This document shows positions 32,904-40,842 of a stretch of 64,000 nt of DNA, in pieces (position 1 is the stretch's first letter; each line of letters opens with the position of its first letter). The position numbers and the translations under genes were made by a program. The DNA comes from Szabonella alba (GTDB lineage Bacteria; Pseudomonadota; Alphaproteobacteria; Rhodobacterales; Rhodobacteraceae). Under the pieces are notes generated by a model that ran no database searches, was not told the DNA's origin, and was given only the letters and a program-made list of their open reading frames with translations. Where the stretch lies: contig NZ_JAESVN010000001.1 of the NCBI RefSeq assembly GCF_016765775.1, positions 744,001 to 808,000 of the forward strand, given 5' to 3'.

Positions 32904-33791
32904 ATGCAGGATTTGATCGTGATCGGGGGCAGCTACGCCGGAATGGCCGCCGCCCTGCAACTGGCGCGTGCGCGGCGCAAGGTTCTGATGATTGATGCCG
33001 GACAGCGGCGCAACCGCTTTGCCGGGCATTCCTACGGCTTTCTGGGCCAGGATGGCAGGGATCCGGCGCAGATCTGGACCGAGGCGCGCGCGCAGCTTGC
33101 CGCCTATCCCGGCGTGACATGGCTGCAGGACAGCGCGACCCATGCGAGCGGTGCCAAGGATGCCTTTACCGTCACCACGGCGGGGGGCGCAGAATTCACG
33201 GGGCGGCGCATCCTGCTGGCGACAGGTGTTACGGACGAACTTCCGCCGATTCCGGGGCTTGCCGAACGCTGGGGGCGGTCGGTCTTTCACTGCCCCTATT
33301 GCCATGGATATGAGCTGAATCAGGGGCGGATCGGCGTAATCGCCGCCGGACCGATGTCTTTTCATCAGGCGCAACTGCTGCCGGAATGGGGCGATGTAAC
33401 TTTTTTCACGGACGAAAAACTGACCCTTGCGCCGGATCAACGGCAGGATCTGGTTCAGCGCGGCGTGACGGTCGAAGACACCGCGATCGCCGCCGTTGAG
33501 GGAGATGCCGATATCCGGCTGGCTGATGGACGGGTTCTGCCCTTTGCCGGGCTGTTCACGGCCAGCCGCACGCGGCCTTCAGATCCGATTGCCGGGACCA
33601 TGGGGTGCGCGATGACAGAAACCGGCATGGGCAGCCAGATCCGCACGGATGAAGCAAAACAGACAAGTATTCCGGGGGTTTATGCCTGCGGCGATGTGGC
33701 GCGCGCGCCGCATTCCCTGTCGCTTGCGGTGGGGGATGGGGCCTGGGCCGGGGCGCAGCTGCATCGCTCACTGGTCTGGCCCGATGACTGA
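32904..33791 (+). CDS. FAD-dependent NAD(P)/disulfide oxidoreductase, thioredoxin-reductase-like
   Basis: A 295-residue flavoprotein with FAD-binding IVIGGSYAGMAAALQLARA at residues 5-23. It carries a redox-active C-x2-C in HCPYCHGYE (about residues 131-139) and the terminal GDVARAPHSLSLAVGDG. The central NAD(P)H domain is shortened and shows no full G-x-G-x2-A, so the electron donor is uncertain. Related proteins with HCPYCHGYE act as thioredoxin reductase-like or dithiol-forming enzymes. It is the second gene of the Rrf2 operon. Confidence 0.82.
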   Translation: MQDLIVIGGSYAGMAAALQLARARRKVLMIDAGQRRNRFAGHSYGFLGQDGRDPAQIWTEARAQLAAYPGVTWLQDSATHASGAKDAFTVTTAGGAEFTGRRILLATGVTDELPPIPGLAERWGRSVFHCPYCHGYELNQGRIGVIAAGPMSFHQAQLLPEWGDVTFFTDEKLTLAPDQRQDLVQRGVTVEDTAIAAVEGDADIRLADGRVLPFAGLFTASRTRPSDPIAGTMGCAMTETGMGSQIRTDEAKQTSIPGVYACGDVARAPHSLSLAVGDGAWAGAQLHRSLVWPDD

Positions 33792-34063
33792 CGGGCAGGC
33801 CCCGGTCACAAGGCGCGGGCGGAGCCGCGAATCACCGGCATCGCGCTGCGGTTCTCCGGTCCTGTCCTGCGCCGGTCCCTGCCGCTTTTCGCGGCCCTGA
33901 TTTGCGGTCTGCCCTGTCGCCGGGCAGGCCCGGCCCGGGTGCTGCGGTGCAGCGGGATCAGGCCGGATTTTTTGCACAAGCCCTTTCCCTTCGGCGAATC
34001 CGCTGATTAACTGGTAGGCAAATGGACAGGCCGAAAGGCCGGAAGAGTGCGGGGAGTTTGCGT

Positions 34064-35476
34064 GTGACAGGCTATTTCAATGAAATGTATGACGGCGCGT
34101 CGGTGCGCCCGCCCTATGCAAGGCTTGGGGACTGGGTGAATGCGATGCCTGCCGAATTGCGCCAGATGAAACAGGCCGAGGCAGAGGCGCTGTTCCGCCG
34201 CATCGGCATTACCTTTGCGGTTTACGGCGAAGGCGGCGATCCGGATCGTCTGATCCCCTTCGACATGTTTCCGCGCGTCTTTACCGGGGCCGAATGGGCG
34301 CGGCTCGACCGGGGGGTGAAACAACGTGCGCGTGCGCTCAACGCCTTTCTGGTCGATGTCTACGGCCGTGGCGAAATCGTGCGCGCGGGCCGCATTCCGG
34401 CGCGGCTGGTCTATCAGAACGACGCCTATGAAAAGGCCGTCGCGGGCATCGTGCCGCCGAAAGGTGTCTACAGCCATATCGTCGGCATCGACCTTGTGCG
34501 CACCGGCCCGGATGAGTTTTTCGTGCTGGAGGACAATTGCCGCACGCCGTCGGGGGTCTCCTACATGCTGGAGAACCGTGAAATCATGATGCGGATGTTT
34601 CCGGCGCTGTTCCGTGAGAACCGTATCGCGCCGGTCGAGAATTATCCCGAGATCCTGCGCCGCACGCTGGCCTCGGTTGCGCCCAAGAAATGCAATGGCG
34701 AACCGACAGTGGTGATCCTGACGCCGGGGCATTTCAACTCGGCCTATTATGAACACAGCTTTCTGGCTGATCTGATGGGTGTGGAGCTGGTCGAGGGGCA
34801 GGATCTGTTCGTCGAGGGTGAATTTGTCTGGATGCGGACAACCGAGGGCCCGCGCCGGGTGGATGTGATCTATCGGCGCATCGACGATGCCTTCATCGAC
34901 CCATTGTGTTTCCGTCCCGACAGTATGCTGGGGGTTCCGGGGCTGATGGATGTCTATCGTTCGGGCGGTGTCAGCATCTGTTCGGCGCCCGGGGCCGGGG
35001 TCGCCGATGACAAGGCGGTCTATACCTATGTGCCCGAGATGATCCGCTTCTATCTGGGAGAGGAGCCAATCCTGAACAATGTGCCGACATGGCAATGTTC
35101 CAAGGCCGATGACCTGAAATATGTGCTGGAGCATCTGGCCGAACTGGTGGTCAAGGAGGTGCATGGCTCGGGCGGCTATGGCATGCTGGTCGGACCGAAA
35201 TCAACCGCAGCACAGGTTGCAGCCTTCCGTGAACGGCTGATTGCCGATCCGGGCAATTACATCGCCCAGCCGACGCTGGCGCTGTCGACGACGCCGACCT
35301 TTGTCGAAGAGGGTATCGCGCCCCGCCATGTCGACCTGCGCCCCTATTGCCTTGTCGGCGAACGGGTCGAACTGGTGCCCGGCGGCCTGACGCGGGTGGC
35401 GCTGACCGAGGGGTCACTGGTGGTGAATTCCAGTCAGGGCGGCGGCGTGAAAGATACATGGGTGCTGGCGGAGTAA
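34064..35476 (+). CDS. Circularly permuted ATP-grasp type 2 protein of the Anbu operon
   Basis: A 470-residue protein of the CP_ATPgrasp_2 (DUF404/DUF407) family. Conserved segments include RRIGITFAVYGEGGDPDRLIPFD, LVYQNDAYEKAV, VLEDNCRTPSGVSYMLENRE and VVKEVHGSGGYGMLVGP, the last contributing the nucleotide-binding loop. Such enzymes ligate a carboxylate to an amine and are predicted to make or extend a small peptide. Homologs start at MTGYFNEMYDG-like residues, and GTG 34064 follows GGGGAG at 7 bases, so it is preferred over ATG 34022. It is followed with a 1-base overlap by the alpha-E gene. Confidence 0.87.
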   Translation: MTGYFNEMYDGASVRPPYARLGDWVNAMPAELRQMKQAEAEALFRRIGITFAVYGEGGDPDRLIPFDMFPRVFTGAEWARLDRGVKQRARALNAFLVDVYGRGEIVRAGRIPARLVYQNDAYEKAVAGIVPPKGVYSHIVGIDLVRTGPDEFFVLEDNCRTPSGVSYMLENREIMMRMFPALFRENRIAPVENYPEILRRTLASVAPKKCNGEPTVVILTPGHFNSAYYEHSFLADLMGVELVEGQDLFVEGEFVWMRTTEGPRRVDVIYRRIDDAFIDPLCFRPDSMLGVPGLMDVYRSGGVSICSAPGAGVADDKAVYTYVPEMIRFYLGEEPILNNVPTWQCSKADDLKYVLEHLAELVVKEVHGSGGYGMLVGPKSTAAQVAAFRERLIADPGNYIAQPTLALSTTPTFVEEGIAPRHVDLRPYCLVGERVELVPGGLTRVALTEGSLVVNSSQGGGVKDTWVLAE

Positions 35477-36432
35477 TGAGTATGCTGAGCAGAACCGCAG
35501 ACAATCTTTACTGGCTCGCCCGCTATATGGAGCGCGCCGAAACCGCAGCCCGCCTGCTGGAAGTGGGGGCGCGGATCTCGCTGATCCCCTCGGCCCATGG
35601 CTATCGCAACGAATGGGACAGCCTGCTGCTGGCCGCCGGCACCGCCCATGCCTTTGCGCAGAAATACAAGGATCCGGTGCAGCGCAATATCGAAAGCCAT
35701 CTGTTTTTCGATCTGGACAACCCGACATCGGTTGCCTCCTGCATCGGATCGGCACGGGAAAATGCGCGCATCGTGCGCACCGCACTGACCACGCAGGTCT
35801 GGGATGCGATCAACACCGCCTTTCAGGAATTGCGCCAGCTTGAGCGTCTGCCCCGGTCCGAGGTCGATCTGTCGCGCATGACCGACTGGACGATGCGCCA
35901 TGCCGCACAGGTGCGCGGTGCCATTGATGCCACGCAATTGCGCAATGACGGCTGGGATTTCCTGAAACTGGGCTATGCGCTGGAACGCGCCGACAATACG
36001 GCGCGGCTGATCGACGTGAAATATTACGTCCTTTTGCCGCAGCTGGAATTCGTGGGGTCCGAACTGGACAATTACCAATGGACGACGCTGTTGCGCGCCA
36101 TGTCCTCGCACCGGGCCTTTCACTGGGCCTATGGCGGCGATGTGACCGCCAAGAAGATTGCGCATTTCCTGATCCTGAACCCACAATGCCCGCGTTCGCT
36201 GATTACCTGCATCGAAAGTGCCAATCAGCATCTGGACCGTCTGTCGCGCGGCTATGGGCGGGCGACCGACGCGCAGTCGCAGGGGCGCAAGCTGCTGGCG
36301 GGGCTGTCGGAATTGCACACGGATGATGTGTTTGACGAGGGCCTGCACGAATTCCTGACCCGTTTCATCGGTGAAAATGGCAACCTTGGGGCTGCCGTGC
36401 ATGACAGTTATCTGAGCGGGGACATACGCTGA
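35476..36432 (+). CDS. Alpha-E domain protein (DUF403)
   Basis: A 318-residue all-helical alpha-E protein beginning SMLSRTADNLYWLARYMERAETAARLLEV, the signature opening. FLKLGYALERADNTARLIDVKYY and SLITCIESANQHLDRL are further conserved segments. It is always found with the permuted ATP-grasp protein, and in some genomes the two are fused. A scaffold or catalytic partner in peptide modification is the accepted prediction; no activity is proven. The ATG overlaps the upstream TAA by one base (TAATG), and the stop overlaps the transglutaminase start by one base. Confidence 0.88.
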   Translation: MSMLSRTADNLYWLARYMERAETAARLLEVGARISLIPSAHGYRNEWDSLLLAAGTAHAFAQKYKDPVQRNIESHLFFDLDNPTSVASCIGSARENARIVRTALTTQVWDAINTAFQELRQLERLPRSEVDLSRMTDWTMRHAAQVRGAIDATQLRNDGWDFLKLGYALERADNTARLIDVKYYVLLPQLEFVGSELDNYQWTTLLRAMSSHRAFHWAYGGDVTAKKIAHFLILNPQCPRSLITCIESANQHLDRLSRGYGRATDAQSQGRKLLAGLSELHTDDVFDEGLHEFLTRFIGENGNLGAAVHDSYLSGDIR

Positions 36433-37241
36433 TGTTGCTGAGTGTCGATCACGTTACACGTTATTTCTACGATCAGCCGGTTCGCGCCGTGGTCCAAAGC
36501 CATCGCCTGACCCCTTCGGTTTTCGAGGGGCAGAAGGTGCTGGACTGGCAGGTGACGGTCACCGATGGCCTGCCCGGCGGTGCCTTTCGCGACGGGGCGG
36601 GGGACCGGGTGCAGGGGTGGTCGGTGCAGGGCCCGCTGACCGAGATCGAGGTGCGGGTGACGGGCCGGGTGGAAACCTTCGATCTTGCAGGGGTGTTGCG
36701 CGGGCATCGCGAAAGCGTGTCACCGCTTTGCTATCTTGACGATACGATGCCCACCCGCGCCGATACCGCGCTGGTCGAACTGGCACGGAACGCCATGGGT
36801 GAGGAGGCCACGCTTGCGGCGGCGCATCGCCTGTCCGATGCGGTGGCTGATGCGATCCGCTGGACCCCGGGCGTGACCGAGGCCTGCACCACCGCCGCCG
36901 AGGCACTGGCTTTGGGCGAAGGGGTCTGTCAGGACCATGCCCATGCCCTGATCGCGGTGGCGCGCGCCTCGGGACTGCCTGCCCGCTATGTCTCGGGCTA
37001 TCTGATGTCAGGCAGTGAGGGGGCCACCGGGGATGCCGCCCATGCCTGGGCCGAGATCTGGATCGAGGGGCTGGGCTGGGTAGGCTTCGATCCGACCAAC
37101 CGCTGCTGCCCCGATGACCGCTATATCCGGCTTGGTTCGGGCATGGATGCGCAGGAAGCGGCCCCGATCCGGGGCGTTGCGCGGGGAGCGGGACAGGAAA
37201 GCCTTGATGTCTCTGTTGCGGTCCAGCTTGCTGAACAATAA
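36432..37241 (+). CDS. Transglutaminase-like cysteine protease family protein
   Basis: A 269-residue protein with an N-terminal beta domain (VDHVTRYFYDQPVRAVVQSHRLTPS, residues 5-29) and a transglutaminase core. In the core the triad is visible as Cys in GEGVCQDHAH, His in DAAHAWAEIW and Asp in GFDPTN. It should act as a peptidase or acyl-transferase, probably on the product of the ATP-grasp/alpha-E pair. No signal peptide is present, so it acts in the cytoplasm. Gene order with anbu downstream is conserved across many proteobacteria. Confidence 0.88.
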   Translation: MLLSVDHVTRYFYDQPVRAVVQSHRLTPSVFEGQKVLDWQVTVTDGLPGGAFRDGAGDRVQGWSVQGPLTEIEVRVTGRVETFDLAGVLRGHRESVSPLCYLDDTMPTRADTALVELARNAMGEEATLAAAHRLSDAVADAIRWTPGVTEACTTAAEALALGEGVCQDHAHALIAVARASGLPARYVSGYLMSGSEGATGDAAHAWAEIWIEGLGWVGFDPTNRCCPDDRYIRLGSGMDAQEAAPIRGVARGAGQESLDVSVAVQLAEQ

Positions 37242-37273
37242 GGTCTCCGCGATATGAGTCTGCGGAGTTGCGA

Positions 37274-37996
37274 ATGACCTATTGCGTGGGATTGCTGCTG
37301 GACGAGGGCATTGTGCTTCTCTCCGATACCCGCACCAATGCGGGGCTGGATAATATTGCGACCTATCGCAAGATGTTCACCTTTGAGGAGCCCGGCGAAA
37401 GGGTCATCACGATCCTGACCGCCGGGAGCCTGTCGGTCACGCAGACGACCCTTGCGCGGCTGAACGACGAGATCCGCGACCCGAATGCCGATGAGACGAG
37501 TTCGATCATGAAGGCGCCGACCATGCTGAAGGTGGCCGAGATGATCGGGGCCATGCTGGCGCGGGTGCGGGCCGAAGTGGATGAGAAACTGTCGATGGCG
37601 CAGGGGGCCTCGGCCTCGCTGATCGTGGCGGGACAAAGGGCGGGGGGCGAGATGCGCCTGTTCCTGATCTATCCCGAGGGCAATTTCATCGAGGCGACCG
37701 AGGACACGCCGTTCCTGCAGATCGGTGAGCATAAATACGGCAAGCCGATTCTGGACCGGGTGGTGAAACGCTCGACCAGCCTCGCCGAGGCGCAGAAGGC
37801 GGTTTTGCTGTCGATGGATTCGACGCTGCGCTCCAACCTGTCGGTCGGCATGCCGCTGGATCTTGCCGTGATCCGCAAGGATGACTGCCGCGTCTCGGAG
37901 CGCCGCCGGATCGAGGCGGGGGATGAACAGTTCCGCGCGATGTCCGAGGCATGGTCGCGGGCGCTGCGCGACGGGTTTTCGCAGATCGCGCTGTGA
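37274..37996 (+). CDS. anbu: Anbu, proteasome-like peptidase
   Basis: A 240-residue Ntn-hydrolase of the Anbu (BPH) type. Residue 2 is Thr (MTYCVGLLLDEGIVLLSDTRTNAG), so removal of the initiator Met would expose the N-terminal threonine nucleophile. The Asp in SDTR and the lysine in YRKMF fit the Ntn active site. This decides the ATG at 37274 over the TTG at 37268. Anbu assembles into helical or ring particles and its substrate is unresolved. The operon with ATP-grasp, alpha-E and transglutaminase suggests a peptide tag made, transferred and degraded by one pathway. Confidence 0.9.
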   Translation: MTYCVGLLLDEGIVLLSDTRTNAGLDNIATYRKMFTFEEPGERVITILTAGSLSVTQTTLARLNDEIRDPNADETSSIMKAPTMLKVAEMIGAMLARVRAEVDEKLSMAQGASASLIVAGQRAGGEMRLFLIYPEGNFIEATEDTPFLQIGEHKYGKPILDRVVKRSTSLAEAQKAVLLSMDSTLRSNLSVGMPLDLAVIRKDDCRVSERRRIEAGDEQFRAMSEAWSRALRDGFSQIAL

Positions 37997-38907
37997 CGGG
38001 CATTTCGGTTCTGGTCACCGAAGCGGTGCATGAGGATGCGCTGGCATTGCTGCGCGATGCCGGATGCGATCTGCGGCAGGCCGGTCCGGAACTGGAACCC
38101 GCCGATGCGCTGCTGGTGCGGGTGCGGCCGGTGCACGGCGATGCGCCCGGAAAGTTCCGGCTGATCGCCAAGCACGGGGTCGGGGTCGACAATATCGACA
38201 CGCAGGCGGCAGCGGCGGCGGGGGTTGCGGTGATGAACACGCCGGGCGCCAATGCGGGCGCGGTGGCCGAACAGGCGCTGATGCTGATGCTGGCGCTGGC
38301 GCGGGACCTGCCCGCACAGCAGGCCGCCGCCCATGCCGGGGCGGCCCCGCCACGGGTTGCCGGGCTTGAGGGGCGGCGGCTGCTGGTGGTGGGATACGGG
38401 GCCAGCGGCGCGCGTCTGGCGCAGCATGGCCGCGCCCTTGGCATGGCGGTCACGGTGCTGAGCCGCCGCCCCGAAACGGTGCGCGCAGCAGGTTTTGCCG
38501 CCACCGATGATCTGGATGCGGCCCTGACCGAAACCGATGTGCTGTCGCTGCATTGCCCGCTGACACCGCAGACGGCAGGGCTGATTTCGGCGCCGCAACT
38601 GGCGCGCCTGCCCAAGGGGGCGCTGGTGGTGAACTGCGCCCGGGGCGGGCTGGTCGATGGGGACGCGCTGGCGGCGGCACTGGTTTCGGGCCATCTGGGC
38701 GGGGCGGGGCTGGATGTGACCGATCCCGAACCCTTGCCCGCCGGTCATGCCCTGCGCGCCGCACCCGGGCTGATCCTGACGCCCCATGCCGCCGCCATGT
38801 CAGAAGGCGCCTTTCGCCGCATGGGAATGATGGCCGCACAAAACATTCTGGACCATTTTGCAGGCCGTCCCGACCCGGCACATGTGGTACTGCCTGCCGC
38901 AGGCTGA
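37993..38907 (+). CDS. D-2-hydroxyacid dehydrogenase family protein
   Basis: A 304-residue NAD-dependent dehydrogenase with the phosphoglycerate-dehydrogenase fold. Visible are the nucleotide-binding LLVVGYGASGARLAQHGRALGM (G-x-G-x2-G variant, about residues 135-156), the NCARGGLVDGDAL block with catalytic Arg, and a terminal LTPHAAAMSEGAFRRMG with His. The catalytic Glu is in VTDPEPLP. The substrate is not evident. It begins with a GTG overlapping the anbu stop (GTGA), so it is translationally coupled to that operon, although it is not usually counted as part of it. Confidence 0.85.
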   Translation: MTGISVLVTEAVHEDALALLRDAGCDLRQAGPELEPADALLVRVRPVHGDAPGKFRLIAKHGVGVDNIDTQAAAAAGVAVMNTPGANAGAVAEQALMLMLALARDLPAQQAAAHAGAAPPRVAGLEGRRLLVVGYGASGARLAQHGRALGMAVTVLSRRPETVRAAGFAATDDLDAALTETDVLSLHCPLTPQTAGLISAPQLARLPKGALVVNCARGGLVDGDALAAALVSGHLGGAGLDVTDPEPLPAGHALRAAPGLILTPHAAAMSEGAFRRMGMMAAQNILDHFAGRPDPAHVVLPAAG

Positions 38908-38960
38908 ACGCCCCGGATTTTCGAATGTTTTCCGTGTTTCGGTGGATCAGTGGCGCGGTA

Positions 38961-39899
38961 TCACGCTGCGCTGTCAAACAGATCCAGCACGGATTGCAGG
39001 GCCGCATCGCGCAGGGCCTTCTGCTCCATCAGCAATTCATGCGCGGCCCCGTTAAGCATCTGCAGCCGCGCCGAAGGCCAGCGCGCCGCCAGCCGGTGGA
39101 TCGCGGCGGGATCAACGATGCTTTCCCGGCTGCCCAGTAGGCACAGCACCGGCAGATCGGGCAGCGGCGCGCCTTCCAGCGCGCGCCCCTCGGCAATGGC
39201 AAGGCCCAGCCAGTGGAGTCCCGGCCCGCCAAGTCCAAGCGCCGGAACCTTGTGCAGATGGGCCTGCATCCATGCATAGGCGGCCTCATCCCCGGTCAGG
39301 AAATTATCGGCAAAGGGCGTGGCAAGGATATGGCTTTCGGACCTTGTGCTGGGCGTATACTGCTGCCCGCGCCCGGTCAGCCGCGCCGCGCCTGACATCA
39401 GCCGGGCGATCTGCCGCATCCCGGGGGAAAAGCGGATGCCCCACATCGGTGCCGAAAAGGCCGCCGCTCGGGGTGCGATCCGCCCGTCGACAAGCGCGCG
39501 CAGGCCAATGCAGCCGCCCATCGAATGGGCCAGCAGAAAGCGCGGCATCCCGGGTTCCGCCGCATCCAGATGCGCCAGCACCGCCGCCACATCGTGCTGA
39601 TAGTCGGAAAAGCGCCCGACATGGCCCAGCATCGGATCGGGGGTCAGCCGGTCGGCCAGTCCCTGTCCGCGCCAGTCCACCGCCACCGAGCCATAGCCCG
39701 CCTGCGCCAGATCCTGCGCAACGCGGCCGTATTTCTCGATATATTCGGTGCGCCCCGGAAAGATCAGCACGCGCCCTTTCGGGCCTGCGGGCCAGATGCC
39801 AAGCCGGATGCGCACCCCGTCATGGGTGCGCAGCCAGACGGCGTGGCCCCCTTCCGGCCCCTCGGCCAGATCGGCATGGAAGGGGGCAGCCCCGGTCAT
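38961..39899 (-). CDS. Alpha/beta hydrolase (lysophospholipase-like)
   Basis: A 312-residue serine hydrolase resembling PldB-type monoglyceride/lysophospholipase. The nucleophile elbow is LAHSMGG (Ser near residue 145), preceded by the oxyanion loop VLIFPGRTEYIEKY (about 44-57). The Asp/His partners are probably in ESIVDPAAIHR and GAAHELL near the C-terminus. No signal peptide is present. It is downstream of and overlaps the SCP2 gene by 4 bases, which implies a shared role with lipids. Confidence 0.82.
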   Translation of the reverse strand: MTGAAPFHADLAEGPEGGHAVWLRTHDGVRIRLGIWPAGPKGRVLIFPGRTEYIEKYGRVAQDLAQAGYGSVAVDWRGQGLADRLTPDPMLGHVGRFSDYQHDVAAVLAHLDAAEPGMPRFLLAHSMGGCIGLRALVDGRIAPRAAAFSAPMWGIRFSPGMRQIARLMSGAARLTGRGQQYTPSTRSESHILATPFADNFLTGDEAAYAWMQAHLHKVPALGLGGPGLHWLGLAIAEGRALEGAPLPDLPVLCLLGSRESIVDPAAIHRLAARWPSARLQMLNGAAHELLMEQKALRDAALQSVLDLFDSAA

Positions 39900-40180
39900 C
39901 CCAGCGTCGCGCCCAGCTGCATCGCCATCCCCATCGAGCCGTCGACCGTCAGCTTGCCGGACATGAAGGCCGCCGTCGGGTTCAGATCACCGTCAAGGAT
40001 CGCCTTGAAGGTTTCGGCATCCGCCGTCAGCGTCACATCCGCCGCCTCATCGCCGGCGCGCACGCCATCGCCATCGACCATGATCGCGCCTTCACCGGTG
40101 ACGACGAATTTCGCCACCCCGTCGAACCCCTGCACTTTTTCGCTCAGCGCCACCACGGCGGCATCAATGATCTCGCTCAT
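39896..40180 (-). CDS. SCP2 sterol-binding domain protein
   Basis: A 94-residue single-domain SCP2 protein (MSEIIDAAVVALSEKVQGFDGVAKFVVTGEGAIMVDGDGV, then DVTLTADAETFKAILDGDLNPTAAFMSGKLTVDGSMGMAMQL). The fold binds acyl chains or other hydrophobic ligands. The start at 40180 is chosen because the open frame to 40246 adds an unrelated polar stretch. It is followed by the lipase-like hydrolase in an ATGA overlap, so lipid handling to hydrolysis is a coherent reading. Confidence 0.88.
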   Translation of the reverse strand: MSEIIDAAVVALSEKVQGFDGVAKFVVTGEGAIMVDGDGVRAGDEAADVTLTADAETFKAILDGDLNPTAAFMSGKLTVDGSMGMAMQLGATLG

Positions 40181-40266
40181 CCCGTCATCCTCCTGTTCGC
40201 GACCTCTCGCGGTTTCGTGCATGCGCGGCTCTGGCTTTTCGGCCACCCTGCGCTACATTGCCCTGT

Positions 40267-40827
40267 ATGAAAGCCCCGCGTCTCTTTCTCAATCGTATCG
40301 TTGCGGCATTTGTCGCGATTTTCATTGCTGTATCCGGCCTTTCTGCGCAGGAGGCCGATCTGGACCGGCTTTTTGCCGAACTGCCCGGGGCCGAAGGGCG
40401 CAGTCTGCAACGGATTGAACGGCAGATCTTCGCTGAATGGTCGAAATCGGGATCGGCAACGGCGGATCTTTTGCTGACGCGCGGGCGCGATGCGCTGCGC
40501 GAGGGGGAGACCACGCTGGCCATCGAACATCTGACCGCGCTGGTCGATCATGCGCCGGATTTCGCCGAAGGCTGGAATGCACGCGCGACCGCCTATTTTC
40601 AGGCCGGACAATACGGGCCAGCGGTGGCCGATATCGTCCAAGTGCTGCGGCTCAATCCGCGCCATTTCGGGGCGATGACCGGCTTTGCCCGCATCCTTGA
40701 GGAGTCGGGCCGTGAAACCCAGGCGCTTGCGCTCTATGACGCCGCGCTTGCTATACATCCCCGGCTTGACGGGGTAAGGGAAGCGGCGGATCGGTTGCGT
40801 GTAAAGGCAACCGGGCAAGACCTATAA
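40267..40827 (+). CDS. Exported TPR-repeat protein
   Basis: A 186-residue protein with an N-terminal signal sequence (RIVAAFVAIFIAVSGLSAQE, cleavage probably after Ala-Gln near residue 22). Two to three TPR units cover about residues 75-175 (GETTLAIEHLTALVDHAPDFAEGWNARATAYFQAGQYGPAVADIVQVLRLNP). It is a likely periplasmic scaffold. It ends 15 bases before the large helicase gene and is probably in the same transcript. No specific partner is known. Confidence 0.8.
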   Translation: MKAPRLFLNRIVAAFVAIFIAVSGLSAQEADLDRLFAELPGAEGRSLQRIERQIFAEWSKSGSATADLLLTRGRDALREGETTLAIEHLTALVDHAPDFAEGWNARATAYFQAGQYGPAVADIVQVLRLNPRHFGAMTGFARILEESGRETQALALYDAALAIHPRLDGVREAADRLRVKATGQDL

Positions 40828-40842
40828 GCAACAGGCAGGCCA

